From: Mucilaginibacter arboris
GTDB lineage: Bacteria > Bacteroidota > Bacteroidia > Sphingobacteriales > Sphingobacteriaceae
Reading direction: 5' to 3'
NCBI RefSeq assembly: GCF_009754915.1
Contig: NZ_WPIK01000005.1
Span: 124,001 to 188,000 of the forward strand
Length of the DNA stretch: 64,000 nucleotides
Numbering within the stretch: position 1 is the stretch's first letter; the number at the start of each line of letters is the position of its first letter. Position numbers and translations under genes: made by a program. This document shows positions 51,247-60,745 of this stretch, piece after piece. The notes under the pieces were generated by a model. That model saw nothing but the letters and a program-made list of their open reading frames with translations, ran no database searches and was not told where the DNA came from.

Positions 51247-54200
51247 TTAAGCCAGTTTCCTTTTCACCTCTACATTTTCGTAAGCTTCTACAATATCGCC
51301 TACTTCAATGTTATTAAAGTTGTTGATGTTTAAACCGCACTCATAACCTGTTGCTACTTCTTTTACATCGTCTTTATAACGTTTTAAAGAAGCTAATTCT
51401 CCTGTATAAATCACTACGCCATCACGTACAATCCTGATTTTACTGTTACGGCTAATTTTTCCATCCAGTACCATACAACCTGCAATTGTACCAACTTTAC
51501 TGATTTTAAATGTTTCACGAATTTCTACGTTGGCAACAATTTTCTCTTCGAATGTTGGTGCCAACATACCTTCCATGGCTGCTTTAATTTCGTTGATAGC
51601 ATCGTAAATGATAGAATATAAACGAATATCTATTTGTTCCTGCTCTGCTAATTTACGTGCACTTCCGGAAGGGCGAACCTGGAAACCGATAATAATGGCA
51701 TCAGAAGCAGAAGCAAGCAATACATCAGATTCTGAAATCTGCCCAACTGCTTTTCCAATAATATTTACCTGGATTTGCTCGGTTGACAGTTTTAACAAGG
51801 AATCAGAAAGCGCTTCGATAGAACCATCCACATCACCTTTTACAATAATGTTTAGTTCCCTGAAGTTTCCAATTGCTAAACGACGGCCAATCTCATCAAG
51901 CGTAATATGTTTTTGCGTTCTTAAACCTTGTTCGCGTTGCAGTTGTAAGCGTTTGTTCGCAATTTCCCGGGCTTCAACTTCGCTTTCCATCGCATTAAAC
52001 TTGTCGCCTGCTGTTGGAGCACCTTGCATACCCAATACTTGTACTGGTGTTGACGGGCCGGCTTCTTCAACTCTTTGTCCGCGTTCGTTGGTCAATGCTT
52101 TAACACGTCCGCTATAACAACCTGCTAATATTGGATCGCCTACACGTAATTTTCCGGACTGTACTAAAACTGTTGTTACAATACCACGGCCTTTATCTAA
52201 TGCAGCTTCTATCACTGTTCCAACGGCACGTTTATTTGGATTGGCTGTTAGTTCCAATAATTCCGCTTCCAGCAATATCTTTTCAAGTAACAAATCAATA
52301 TTTAAACCGGTTTTAGCAGATATTTCCTGTGCCTGGTATTTTCCACCCCAATCTTCAACCAAAATATTCATCCCTGCTAACTGCTCGCGTATTTTGTTTG
52401 CATTAGCGCCGGGACGGTCAATTTTATTAAAGGCAAAAATAATTGGGGCACCTGCTGCCTGGGCGTGATTAATTGCTTCCCGGGTTTGAGGCATAATGCT
52501 GTCATCGGCAGCAATCACAATAATTACAATATCTGTTACCTGTGCACCCCTTGCACGCATCGCTGTAAAAGCTTCGTGGCCAGGTGTATCCAGGAAGGTG
52601 ATTTTCTTTTTATTTTCTAAGGTAACTTCGTAAGCACCAATATGCTGTGTAATTCCACCTGCTTCACCAGCTATTACATTGGTTTTGCGGATAAAATCCA
52701 GTAACGATGTTTTACCATGATCTACGTGGCCCATAATGGTTACAATTGGTGCACGCGGGACCAAAGTATCCGCAGCATCTGCTTCATCTAAACTACCTTC
52801 TTCATCTTGCGGTTTAACAAACTCTACCTCATAACCAAACTCATCGGCTACAATGGTCAATGTTTCTGCATCCAGGCGCTGGTTAATAGAAACGAACAAG
52901 CCGAGGCTCATACAGGTAGAAATAATCTGAGTGACAGATACATCCATCATGGAAGCCAACTCATTTGCCGTAACAAATTCGGTAACTTTAAGTACTTTGG
53001 ATTGTAACTGTTGTTCCATTGCTGCATCTTCTGCCGAAGAAGCATAATCATCGCGTTTTTGACGGCGAAGTTTAGCACGCTGAGCAAATTTACCGGATTT
53101 ACCAGCACCGCTTAAACGAGCTAAAGTAGCTTTAATCTGATCCTGGATTTCCTTTTCTGTTGGTTCTTCTTTCGGACCAGATGAAGGTGCAGGCCGGTTA
53201 TTGCCATGCGCATTTCTATTGTCTGGCCGGTTATTATTGTTTGTGTTTCTGTTAAAAGGCGGACGGTTACCTGCGCCACTTGCAGGCGGACGCTGGTTTT
53301 GGCCAGGGGCATGAGAACCTGCATTGCCTTGCGGATGTGAACCCTGATTATTAGGTGCCTGACCCGTATGGGGCGGCTGTCCCGGACCGTTTTCTTTACG
53401 TTTGCGTTTTCGTTTCTGATCGGCAGTGCTGTTATTGCCTACGTTAGAAGATGCTACAGGCTGGTCTTTCCGTTTTGGCGGTGTAACAGGCAAAGTCATC
53501 CTGCCAATTACATTCGGACCGGTTAAACGGTCTGCACGTGCCCTGATCACTTCAGATTCAGGTACTGCTTCTTCTGCCGGAGCAGATGCAACAACGGGTG
53601 TTGGTATTGGCTGCACCGCAACTATTTCTGGTGCCTTTGCCTCCGGTGCTTTAGCAGCAACCGGTATTTGTGCAGGTGCTTGCTGCGGCACTTCTGTTCT
53701 GGGTGCTTCTTTTATCACCTCTTTTTCTGTTTCCTGTGTCTTTTGTACCGGAGCAGGAGGTGTTGTTGTTGCTGCCGGCTCAGGTTGTTTTTGTTGAACA
53801 GGCTCAACGGTTGCAACTGGTTTTGCTGCTTCGGGCTTAACCATTTCCGGCTTAACTTCTACAGGTTTTATTGTTTCAACCGGTTTAACATCAGCCTTCG
53901 GTGCTTCTTTTACCACCTCTTTTTCTTGGCGGCCCTTGCCATTCAAGTCATCTAAATTTATTTTGCCTACTACTTTTACGCCCGGTAAAGAAGAATCATC
54001 TTTTGTGCCCTGGTTATGTGCAGCAGGCCTTGCAGTATCAGGGTAATTAGTGGAATTTTTTATTAAAACTTCGTGGTGCTCTATATCTTTATCTTTACCA
54101 GAAAAAGCAGCCGGCCGCTCTGCAACATGGACTGCTTCTTCTTTTCTGATTTTTCCAATGCTGATTTGCTTGGCTTCCTCTTTTATATTTTTATCACCCT

Positions 54201-54363
54201 GAAATTCTTTCAAAAGAGCCTCATACATATCAGGCTCCAGTTTAGTAGTCGGTTTGTTTTCTACCTTATAGCCTTTCCCTCCCAGGAAACTAACTATAGT
54301 ACCAGTGCCTATGTTCAGCTCTTTTGCTGCTTTAAATAATTTTATAGATTTGTCTTCTGACAT
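51247..54363 (-). CDS. infB: Translation initiation factor IF-2
   Basis: GTPase that places initiator tRNA on the 30S subunit. The 1038-residue protein has a long, disordered N-terminal region (to about residue 430) rich in Pro, Ala, Lys and Gln with short repeats, then the G domain: G1 [17 protein letters not shown]3 [11 protein letters not shown]4 FNKIDRPGA, and C-terminal domains II-IV. The long N-terminal region is typical of Bacteroidota. Two one-mismatch copies of the 12-base motif encode VIKEAP and VVKEAP in it. Confidence 0.97.
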   Translation of the reverse strand: MSEDKSIKLFKAAKELNIGTGTIVSFLGGKGYKVENKPTTKLEPDMYEALLKEFQGDKNIKEEAKQISIGKIRKEEAVHVAERPAAFSGKDKDIEHHEVLIKNSTNYPDTARPAAHNQGTKDDSSLPGVKVVGKINLDDLNGKGRQEKEVVKEAPKADVKPVETIKPVEVKPEMVKPEAAKPVATVEPVQQKQPEPAATTTPPAPVQKTQETEKEVIKEAPRTEVPQQAPAQIPVAAKAPEAKAPEIVAVQPIPTPVVASAPAEEAVPESEVIRARADRLTGPNVIGRMTLPVTPPKRKDQPVASSNVGNNSTADQKRKRKRKENGPGQPPHTGQAPNNQGSHPQGNAGSHAPGQNQRPPASGAGNRPPFNRNTNNNNRPDNRNAHGNNRPAPSSGPKEEPTEKEIQDQIKATLARLSGAGKSGKFAQRAKLRRQKRDDYASSAEDAAMEQQLQSKVLKVTEFVTANELASMMDVSVTQIISTCMSLGLFVSINQRLDAETLTIVADEFGYEVEFVKPQDEEGSLDEADAADTLVPRAPIVTIMGHVDHGKTSLLDFIRKTNVIAGEAGGITQHIGAYEVTLENKKKITFLDTPGHEAFTAMRARGAQVTDIVIIVIAADDSIMPQTREAINHAQAAGAPIIFAFNKIDRPGANANKIREQLAGMNILVEDWGGKYQAQEISAKTGLNIDLLLEKILLEAELLELTANPNKRAVGTVIEAALDKGRGIVTTVLVQSGKLRVGDPILAGCYSGRVKALTNERGQRVEEAGPSTPVQVLGMQGAPTAGDKFNAMESEVEAREIANKRLQLQREQGLRTQKHITLDEIGRRLAIGNFRELNIIVKGDVDGSIEALSDSLLKLSTEQIQVNIIGKAVGQISESDVLLASASDAIIIGFQVRPSGSARKLAEQEQIDIRLYSIIYDAINEIKAAMEGMLAPTFEEKIVANVEIRETFKISKVGTIAGCMVLDGKISRNSKIRIVRDGVVIYTGELASLKRYKDDVKEVATGYECGLNINNFNNIEVGDIVEAYENVEVKRKLA

Positions 54364-54389
54364 TTATATTGCTTTCTGCGCTTTTTATA

Positions 54390-54397
54390 CAAAAGTA
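54390..54397 (-). promoter_or_regulatory. Possible internal promoter before infB
   Basis: Minus-strand TACTTTTG matches TAnnTTTG 27 bases before the infB ATG, in the nusA-infB spacer. It is a candidate secondary promoter. Confidence 0.35.
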
Positions 54398-54422
54398 CAT
54401 TTTTTTAATTTGTTATTTCATT

Positions 54423-55658
54423 TTATTCAAATTCTGAGTGTAAAATTGACAGCACTTCTTTAACGGTTTCTTCTTCCAGGTCAGTACGTTTAACTAATTC
54501 GTCAACACTTAGGTTTAAAATTGATTTTGCAGTATCTAAACCGATACGTTTAAACTCATCCAGGATCCAGCCATCAATCTCATCAGAAAATTCTTCGATG
54601 TCCACATCTTCTTCATGCTCATCTACTTCACGGTAAACATCTATTTCATAACCTGTCAATTTACCTGCCAGTTTTATATTATGCCCGCCACGGCCAATCG
54701 CTAATGATACCTGGTCTGGTTTTAAATAAACCGCAGCTGTCTTCTTGTCATCATCCAGTTTAATAGAAGTAATTTTAGCAGGAGAAAGTGCCCGCTGAAC
54801 GTATAAAGACGCGTTATTTGTAAAATTGATAACGTCGATATTTTCATTCTTTAACTCTCGGACAATGCCGTGGATCCGGGAACCTTTCATACCAACACAA
54901 GCACCAACCGGATCAATACGGTCATCATAAGATTCTACCGCTACTTTTGCCCTTTCGCCTGGTTCGCGTACAATTTTTTTAATGGTGATCAGCCCATCAA
55001 ATATTTCCGGTACCTCCATTTCAAACAAACGTTGTAAAAATTCTGGAGCGGTACGAGAGATGATAATTTTAGGGTTGCTGTTCATCATATCAACTTTATA
55101 GATAACAGCACGAACGGAATCACCTTTTTTAAAGTAATCTGCCGGAATTTGTTCTGTTTTTGGAAGCAACAGTTCATTGCCTTCATCATCCAGGATCAGC
55201 GTTTCTTTTTTCCAAACCTGATAAACTTCCCCCGTTACAATTTCGCCAACGCGGTCTTTGTATTTTTTGTAGATCTCATCTTTCTCCAGCTCTAAAACTT
55301 TGGAAACCAAAGTCTGGCGGGCAGCTAAAATTGCACGCCGGCCGAAACTTTCCAGTGTAATGAGTTCAATATGTTCATCGCCTACTTCCAGGTCCGGATC
55401 GTAGGTTTTTGCTTCGGCCAGTTCTATTTCCAGGTCATCATCCTCAGAAAAACCATCTTCCATTACTATCCGCGTACGCCAGATTTCCAAATCCCCATTA
55501 TCTGTATTTACGATAATATCGCAATTTTCATCTGTGCCGTATTTTTTTCTGATCATACTTCTCAAAACATCTTCCATCACACTCATCATGGTTGGCCGGT
55601 CGATGTTTTTGAAATCTTTAAATTCCTGAAAAGAATCAATTAAATTTATGTTGCTCAT
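54423..55658 (-). CDS. nusA: Transcription termination/antitermination factor NusA
   Basis: RNA-polymerase-associated factor. The 411-residue protein has the N-terminal polymerase-binding domain, an S1 domain (VGEIVTGEVYQVWKKETLIL), and two KH domains (VGACVGMKGSRIHGIVRELKNENIDVI and VSLAIGRGGHNIKLAGKLTGYEIDV). The C-terminal region is short and acidic, as in other Bacteroidota. It is the second gene of the rimP-nusA-infB operon, with spacers of about 60 bases. Confidence 0.96.
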   Translation of the reverse strand: MSNINLIDSFQEFKDFKNIDRPTMMSVMEDVLRSMIRKKYGTDENCDIIVNTDNGDLEIWRTRIVMEDGFSEDDDLEIELAEAKTYDPDLEVGDEHIELITLESFGRRAILAARQTLVSKVLELEKDEIYKKYKDRVGEIVTGEVYQVWKKETLILDDEGNELLLPKTEQIPADYFKKGDSVRAVIYKVDMMNSNPKIIISRTAPEFLQRLFEMEVPEIFDGLITIKKIVREPGERAKVAVESYDDRIDPVGACVGMKGSRIHGIVRELKNENIDVINFTNNASLYVQRALSPAKITSIKLDDDKKTAAVYLKPDQVSLAIGRGGHNIKLAGKLTGYEIDVYREVDEHEEDVDIEEFSDEIDGWILDEFKRIGLDTAKSILNLSVDELVKRTDLEEETVKEVLSILHSEFE

Positions 55659-55723
55659 TTTTTCATCAAAAATTATCTATTCAAACAATGTTCCAATTTT
55701 TTGTTGCTTCTTTTAGCACCTTT

Positions 55724-56188
55724 TTATTTGAACGATATTAAAACGGTTGCTTCATTTATTTGTGTATAAGGCAGCTTTGTTTCTGCAAACGTAGCTTTTT
55801 TACCTTTTACGGTTATTTTTTCTTCTATCAATATGCCTTCATCATCAGCAGCTATTAGTTTACCTTCTTTCTGGCTGCCATCTGTTAATTTTAAATGTAA
55901 GTTTCGGCCAATATTTTTTTGATATTGCCTTACAGATTTTAAAGGATAATCTATTCCCGGCGAAGAAACTTCCAGGTTATACGCTTGTTCAATTACATTG
56001 TTTTCTTCGAGATGAAAGCCAACATGCCTGCTGATTGCTGCACAATCTGCAATCCCGATTCCCTGGTCTCCATCTACCAGTACAATCAGTTTACCGTTAA
56101 CGTGCATTTTTACATCAACTAAAAACAAATCCGGCCGGTCGCTAATCTTTTCTTCTACCAGGTTTTTTACCTGCTGTTCAATAGTCAT
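55724..56188 (-). CDS. rimP: Ribosome maturation factor RimP
   Basis: A 154-residue factor needed to assemble the 30S subunit. It has the conserved GIGIADCAAISRHVGFHLEE and the EVSSPGIDYPLKSVRQYQKNIGRNLHL segment, followed by an Sm-like C-terminal domain. It is the first gene of the operon with nusA and infB, and its leader carries a terminator-like hairpin. Confidence 0.93.
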   Translation of the reverse strand: MTIEQQVKNLVEEKISDRPDLFLVDVKMHVNGKLIVLVDGDQGIGIADCAAISRHVGFHLEENNVIEQAYNLEVSSPGIDYPLKSVRQYQKNIGRNLHLKLTDGSQKEGKLIAADDEGILIEEKITVKGKKATFAETKLPYTQINEATVLISFK

Positions 56189-56206
56189 ATTTCAAAATTA
56201 ACGGTT

Positions 56207-56240
56207 AAAAGAAAAGAGGGAACGATGCCCCTCTTTCTTT
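56207..56240 (-). promoter_or_regulatory. Hairpin in the leader of the rimP-nusA-infB operon
   Basis: On the minus strand AAAGAAAGAGGGG (56228-56240) pairs with CCCTCTTTTCTTTT (56207-56220), with one bulged base, about 20 bases before the rimP ATG. The T-rich right arm makes it terminator-like, suggesting attenuation; a role in autogenous control by NusA is inference. Confidence 0.55.
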
Positions 56241-56248
56241 AATGGTTA

Positions 56249-56256
56249 CAAATATA
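56249..56256 (-). promoter_or_regulatory. Promoter -7 element of the rimP-nusA-infB operon
   Basis: Minus-strand TATATTTG matches TAnnTTTG, with CTTGAC about 17-19 bases upstream. Transcription would begin just before the leader hairpin. Confidence 0.45.
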
Positions 56257-56389
56257 AATAAATTATTTAACAGTCAAGCTCTTAATCTTTTTATTACAGC
56301 AAACTTAATAAATCATTATGCTGTTTTTACCGCATAAAAAAGAGCAGGCATTTAAAAAAATATAGATTTGCACTTGTTATTATATTGCT

Positions 56390-56728
56390 ATGAGATTTAT
56401 AATTGAAATTTTATTAACCGGATTGGCTGTTTTTATAGCCGCGCATGTAATACCGGGCGTACATGTAAACGGTTATTTTACAGCCGTACTTACCGGCGTT
56501 TTATTAGCGGTAGTTAATGCAACAATTGGTTTTATTTTGCGGATACTTACCTTCCCGATTAATATTTTAACATTAGGGCTGCTTTCATTTATCATCACTG
56601 TTTGTATGGTATTACTGGTTTCCAGTATGTTAAGCGGTTTTAGTGTTGATGGTTTTTTTACCGCAGCCCTGTTTGCAATTGTATTGGCAGTATTAAAAAT
56701 GATTTTTGGCGCTTTTGAAACAAGATAA
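56390..56728 (+). CDS. Phage-holin-family (PF04020-like) membrane protein
   Basis: A 112-residue integral membrane protein with four hydrophobic segments, including LLTGLAVFIAAHVIPGV, ATIGFILRILTFPINILTLG and LSFIITVCMVLLVSSML. The pattern LTFPINILTLGL is the hallmark of this chromosomal family, which is annotated as phage holin by similarity but occurs widely outside prophages. No phage genes surround it. Confidence 0.82.
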   Translation: MRFIIEILLTGLAVFIAAHVIPGVHVNGYFTAVLTGVLLAVVNATIGFILRILTFPINILTLGLLSFIITVCMVLLVSSMLSGFSVDGFFTAALFAIVLAVLKMIFGAFETR

Positions 56729-56731
56729 TAC

Positions 56732-57976
56732 TTACTTTTCTGCCAGCAACTGGTTAATCAAAGTTTCAAACTCATGGGTAAATTCGGTATAATGATCTCC
56801 GGTTCCGGGCCCGCTAAAACCAGTATGAATTTTACGTACATCGCCTTTTTTATCGATAATAATAGTGGTTGGAAAACCAACAATGCCCGATAGTGCAGGG
56901 AGGCTTTTGGCAGCTTCGTTTTTATTGTTCGTGTATCCGGTAACCAGCAAATCGTATGGAACATTAAACCGGTTTTTCAACTGCTCAATATTCTTTTTCG
57001 AGGTAGCAAAATCAGTTGTCCGCTCGTAAGCCAATCCTAAAACAGCTACTCCTTTTACATGGTATTTTTTGTAGAAATCAACCAGATAAGCAGTTTCGTC
57101 CATACAGTTTGGGCACCAGGAACCCATTATTTGTAAAATAACTACTTTGTTTTTAAACTGATCGTCAGTTAGAGAAACCGGTTTTTTGTTGAGATCAGGA
57201 AAAGTAAAATCAATTTTTTTATACCCTGGCTTTAAAACGGTAAGCGAATAAGCATCAGGCAGTTTAGCATTTTCATTTTTAACAGCATTCCATAACTGAA
57301 CAGAAGAAGCGCCCGAATAAAACTTTCCGTTGGTAATTGTTTGGCTATTACTGATTTTCCCCGTAAACAAAAAAGCATGCGAACCATCAAAGCACGACAA
57401 GTACAATTCATCTCCCGAAACTGTTCCCTGTAAAAAGCGATAATCGCCGGTTGTGGTTAAAAATGTACCGGTAATATCGTTTCCGGTTTGTTTAAATTCG
57501 CCAACGGTAACATCTTTATTTTGCAAATCTTCGTCGGTAAAAGTAGCAGACCAACGGCCGGAAATAGTATATTTTGGTTTTGCGGGAGACGAAAAGAAAC
57601 GCCAGGAAACATCCGGCTCAGCAGAAAAAGGAACCAGTACATTGCGGTTACCTAAATGCCTTACCCAGTTTCCGCGAAGAAAACCTGAACTTAAAGCAGC
57701 CCTGATTTCCGAATCAAACAAAGGCATTTTAATCAAAACAGAATCGCCTTTAACGGTAATATCAGTTACTTTAAACCTTTCTTTTCCGTTGATAATCGTC
57801 ATCAGCTTTTTACCAGCGCTGTCTTTCAATTCAAAATTGAAAGGAATATAATTGCCGGAAGTTGTTTTTAGTTTAGCCAGCCATATGCCATTTTTTAATG
57901 CCGAAACATAATTAAACGAACTTAAAAGAACAGCTAAAGCCCCAATTATAAAAGAATAATATATTTTGATTTTCAT
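56732..57976 (-). CDS. TlpA-family thioredoxin-like protein with novel N-terminal domain
   Basis: A 414-residue exported redox protein. A signal peptide (FIIGALAVLLSSFNYVSA) is followed by a beta-rich region (about 30-240) and a C-terminal thioredoxin fold with the redox pair Cys288-Pro-Asn-Cys291 in IMGSWCPNCMDETA and the cis-Pro segment GFPTTIIIDKKG. It should reduce disulfides in the periplasm. The gene is convergent with the holin-like gene. Confidence 0.88.
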   Translation of the reverse strand: MKIKIYYSFIIGALAVLLSSFNYVSALKNGIWLAKLKTTSGNYIPFNFELKDSAGKKLMTIINGKERFKVTDITVKGDSVLIKMPLFDSEIRAALSSGFLRGNWVRHLGNRNVLVPFSAEPDVSWRFFSSPAKPKYTISGRWSATFTDEDLQNKDVTVGEFKQTGNDITGTFLTTTGDYRFLQGTVSGDELYLSCFDGSHAFLFTGKISNSQTITNGKFYSGASSVQLWNAVKNENAKLPDAYSLTVLKPGYKKIDFTFPDLNKKPVSLTDDQFKNKVVILQIMGSWCPNCMDETAYLVDFYKKYHVKGVAVLGLAYERTTDFATSKKNIEQLKNRFNVPYDLLVTGYTNNKNEAAKSLPALSGIVGFPTTIIIDKKGDVRKIHTGFSGPGTGDHYTEFTHEFETLINQLLAEK

Positions 57977-58014
57977 TTTGAAAATTTCTGGATCAATATG
58001 TTTCGGAGATAATG

Positions 58015-58026
58015 ATGCTTCTTTTA
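58015..58026 (-). repeat. TAAAAGAAGCAT dispersed motif, copy 21
   Basis: Exact word between rfaE2 and the TlpA gene; extended form on its strand: TAGTTTTTTA, then CCTGA, then the word. Confidence 0.9.
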
Positions 58027-58038
58027 TCAGGTAAAAAA

Positions 58039-58536
58039 CTACAAGCCTTCCCTAATTTTCCGGATAATGTTGGTGCTGGAACTGTTATCCAGATAATTGA
58101 TCAGTTCTACTTTTCCGCCGTGATCTAAAACCCATTGTGCACCTGCAATTTCTTCTACTTTATAATCGCCGCCTTTTACCAGCACATCCGGACTAATTAA
58201 TTGTATCAGTTTTTCTGGTGTATCTTCCTCAAAAACAACCACGAGATCTACAAAGTGCATGGCGGCGATCAACAGTGCGCGGTCTGCTTCTTTTTGAATT
58301 GGCCTTCCGGCAGATTTTAAACGCTTAACAGAAGCATCGGCATTTACGCCTACAATTAAACGGTTGCCAAAAGAAGCTGCGCCAGCCAGGCTGATAACAT
58401 GGCCGGCATGTAAAATATCAAAACAGCCATTGGTAAAAGCAATTTTTTGATTGGTTAAGCGCCAGGCAGCAACAATGTGTTTTGCTTGTTCGGCACTAAC
58501 TATTTTACTTTTTACTACTGCTAATTTATCAAGCAT
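58039..58536 (-). CDS. rfaE2: D-glycero-beta-D-manno-heptose 1-phosphate adenylyltransferase
   Basis: Makes ADP-heptose precursors for lipopolysaccharide. The 165-residue protein is the adenylyltransferase half only, with the HxGH-type motif FTNGCFDILHAGHVISL, the VGVNADASVKRLK region and the C-terminal SSSTNIIRKI. It starts three bases after panD and ends the panC-panD-rfaE2 operon. A one-mismatch copy of the 12-base motif lies at 58325-58336. Confidence 0.9.
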   Translation of the reverse strand: MLDKLAVVKSKIVSAEQAKHIVAAWRLTNQKIAFTNGCFDILHAGHVISLAGAASFGNRLIVGVNADASVKRLKSAGRPIQKEADRALLIAAMHFVDLVVVFEEDTPEKLIQLISPDVLVKGGDYKVEEIAGAQWVLDHGGKVELINYLDNSSSTNIIRKIREGL

Positions 58537-58539
58537 AAA

Positions 58540-58887
58540 TTAAATGAGTTTGTTGTCGTTATCCGGAAATACTAAAATTGGTTCGTAAACTTTTGCTTCT
58601 TCCATCGGCAAAAATCCGTATGACATGATGATCACAATATCGCCAACCTGTGCCAAACGAGCAGCTGCACCATTTAAACAAACCGTTCCTGATCCGCGTG
58701 CTCCTTTTATCGCATAAGTTTCAAAACGTGCACCATTATTATTGTTTACCACCTGCACACGCTCGTTTGCAATAATATTTGCCGCATCCATTAAATCTTC
58801 ATCAATAGTAATGCTTCCGACATAGTTAAGTTCGGCTTGCGTTACTTTTGCACGATGAATTTTAGATTTTAAAATCTGAATAACCAT
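58540..58887 (-). CDS. panD: Aspartate 1-decarboxylase
   Basis: Makes beta-alanine for pantothenate. The 115-residue pro-enzyme self-cleaves between Gly24 and Ser25 (NYVGSIT) to give the pyruvoyl group, exactly the family position when ATG 58887 is used; this supports that start over TTG 58893. The segments [20 protein letters not shown] and [10 protein letters not shown] are typical. It lies between panC and rfaE2. Confidence 0.95.
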   Translation of the reverse strand: MVIQILKSKIHRAKVTQAELNYVGSITIDEDLMDAANIIANERVQVVNNNNGARFETYAIKGARGSGTVCLNGAAARLAQVGDIVIIMSYGFLPMEEAKVYEPILVFPDNDNKLI

Positions 58888-58920
58888 AAACAAAGGTAAT
58901 ATTAATATAAAAAAGGTTTT

Positions 58921-59757
58921 TCAACTTAGCATCATATTATCGATCAGCCGGGTTTTTCCAACCTTTGCAGCAACCAAAGCAATAACGCCTTTACTGTCAT
59001 CGCTTAAATCATTATCCAGATTATTTGCATTTACTATTTCAAGGTATTCTAATTGAACCTGTGGCTCAATACTAATCATTTCTGCTGCTTCTTTAACCAA
59101 TTCAGCTGATGCTTCTTTTACATAACTTTTTTTAAGTTGATGCAAAGCATACGACAGGACCAGCGCATGTTTTCTTTCTTCAGTGCTTAAATGGATATTC
59201 CTGGAACTCATAGCCAGTCCGTCTGCTTCGCGGATAATCGGGCACATTACCAATTTTACCGGAAGGCTTTTCAGTTCAACCATTTTTTCAACCACCTTGA
59301 CCTGCTGAAAATCTTTTTGGCCAAAAAAAGCAAAATCAGGTTTTACAGCTATAAAAAGCTTATAAACAATCTGCATTACGCCTTGGTAATGCCCGGGGCG
59401 AAACCGACCTTCTAACCGGTGTTCTATCTCCCCAATATCTAAATGCCAATACTCTTTTTGCGGGTACATTTCCTGCACATCAGGCATAAATAAAATATCA
59501 CATTTGGCTTGTTTCAGTTTTTCAATGTCGGCTTCAATTGGCCTCGGATATTTGTCCAGGTCGGTGGTATCTGTAAACTGCGTAGGGTTTACAAAAATAC
59601 TACAGACTACTGTTGCCGTTTGTGCTTTTGCTGTTTCTATTAATGTCAGGTGTCCGCTATGCAAAGCGCCCATTGTTGGCACCAGCCCTACCGGTTTTTT
59701 ACGATCCGGGTTTTGCAGATGACCTTGCAGTGCTGCAATTGTTTTAAAGATTTCCAA
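58921..59757 (-). CDS. panC: Pantothenate synthetase
   Basis: Joins pantoate and beta-alanine with ATP. The 278-residue protein has the adenylation motifs VPTMGALHSGHLTLI, FVNPTQFTDTTDLDKYPR, the FFGQKDFQQVKVVEKMV segment and AMSSRNIHLS. It starts the panC-panD-rfaE2 operon; the exact 12-base motif occurs in its 3' part. It is divergent from the starch-synthase-domain gene. Confidence 0.95.
   Translation of the reverse strand: MEIFKTIAALQGHLQNPDRKKPVGLVPTMGALHSGHLTLIETAKAQTATVVCSIFVNPTQFTDTTDLDKYPRPIEADIEKLKQAKCDILFMPDVQEMYPQKEYWHLDIGEIEHRLEGRFRPGHYQGVMQIVYKLFIAVKPDFAFFGQKDFQQVKVVEKMVELKSLPVKLVMCPIIREADGLAMSSRNIHLSTEERKHALVLSYALHQLKKSYVKEASAELVKEAAEMISIEPQVQLEYLEIVNANNLDNDLSDDSKGVIALVAAKVGKTRLIDNMMLS
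59109..59120 (-). repeat. TAAAAGAAGCAT dispersed motif, copy 22 (inside panC)
   Basis: Exact word in coding sequence, encoding Val-Lys-Glu-Ala-Ser. Confidence 0.85.
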
Positions 59758-59851
59758 GCGTATAAATTAAATTGAGTTCAAATTTGAACATTTGATTAAA
59801 ATATACTACTATCCACTTGCACAATTGATTGATTAATCATAAGATAATGTT

Positions 59852-59859
59852 TATCTTTG
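59852..59859 (+). promoter_or_regulatory. Promoter -7 element of the GT5-domain gene
   Basis: TATCTTTG matches TAnnTTTG; an ATTG lies 20 bases upstream. The ATG follows 47 bases later. Confidence 0.5.
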
Positions 59860-59906
59860 TACCCTTAATTGTAAATTTCTTTACATATAATTAACAACAA
59901 TAAAAG

Positions 59907-60731
59907 ATGAGTAAATCGAAGCTTTTGTTTATTACACAAGAAATGTCGCCTTTTCTTGAACTTTCTAAAATTTCCGAAATCACCCGTCAGCTTCCGCAGG
60001 CTATGCAGGAGAAAGGATTTGAAATCAGGATCCTGATGCCGCGGTTTGGAAACATTAATGAACGAAGGAACCGTTTACATGAAGTGATCCGCCTTTCGGG
60101 CATGAACATCATTATTGATGATAATGATAACCCGCTGATTATTAAAGTAGCTTCTATACCCGCTGCACGCATGCAGGTTTACTTTTTGGATAATGAAGAA
60201 TACTTTCAGCGTAAATATGTTTTAAGGGATAAAGAAAACAAGTTTTATGCCGATAACGATGAGCGCATGATCTTCTTTTGCAAGGGTGCGTTAGAAACGG
60301 TAAAAAAATTAGGCTGGGCGCCGGATATTATCCATTGCCATGGCTGGTTAACCTCTTTAGTTCCTGCTTATGTTAAAACCAGTTATAAAGATGACCCTAC
60401 TTTTAAAAATTCTAAAGTAATCTATTCTCTGTATAACAATGATTTTAGTGAAACACTGAATGCCGGCTTTGCACAAAAAGCAGTAATGAACGGTATGACT
60501 GAAAAAAACATCGAAACTTATAAAGAAGGCACTAATTTAGCTTTAGATAACGGTGCTTTGCAGTATGCAGACGGAATTGTTATTGGCAGCAGCGAAGTTG
60601 GCCCGGAACTGTTAAATAATGTTAAAAAGGCAGGTAAACCTGTTTTGGATTACGATTTAACACTTGATCCGGAAAATTTTTACAACTTTTACGAAGAAAT
60701 TACCAACGACGAATTGGTACATGTTGCATAA
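59907..60731 (+). CDS. Starch/glycogen-synthase catalytic-domain protein (GT5, N-terminal half only)
   Basis: A 274-residue protein matching the GT5 starch-synthase N-terminal domain: FITQEMSPFLELSKISEITRQLPQ (the ADP-glucose-loop region), IRILMPRFGNIN, and DIIHCHGWLTSLVPAYV. The GT-B C-terminal half that binds ADP-glucose in full-length GlgA is missing. Such short forms are common in Bacteroidota and may be non-catalytic or act with a partner. It is followed after 14 bases by the DUF4270 gene, then glmS. Confidence 0.82.
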   Translation: MSKSKLLFITQEMSPFLELSKISEITRQLPQAMQEKGFEIRILMPRFGNINERRNRLHEVIRLSGMNIIIDDNDNPLIIKVASIPAARMQVYFLDNEEYFQRKYVLRDKENKFYADNDERMIFFCKGALETVKKLGWAPDIIHCHGWLTSLVPAYVKTSYKDDPTFKNSKVIYSLYNNDFSETLNAGFAQKAVMNGMTEKNIETYKEGTNLALDNGALQYADGIVIGSSEVGPELLNNVKKAGKPVLDYDLTLDPENFYNFYEEITNDELVHVA

Positions 60732-60745
60732 GATTTGAATCGTAT

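Noticed and set aside
53426-53955. Cys/Gly-rich plus-strand ORFs over infB
   Set aside because: Mirror frames of the Pro/Ala-rich IF-2 region; composition is an artefact.
56390-56728. Prophage remnant suggested by the holin-like protein
   Set aside because: Neighbours are housekeeping genes and this membrane family is common outside phages.
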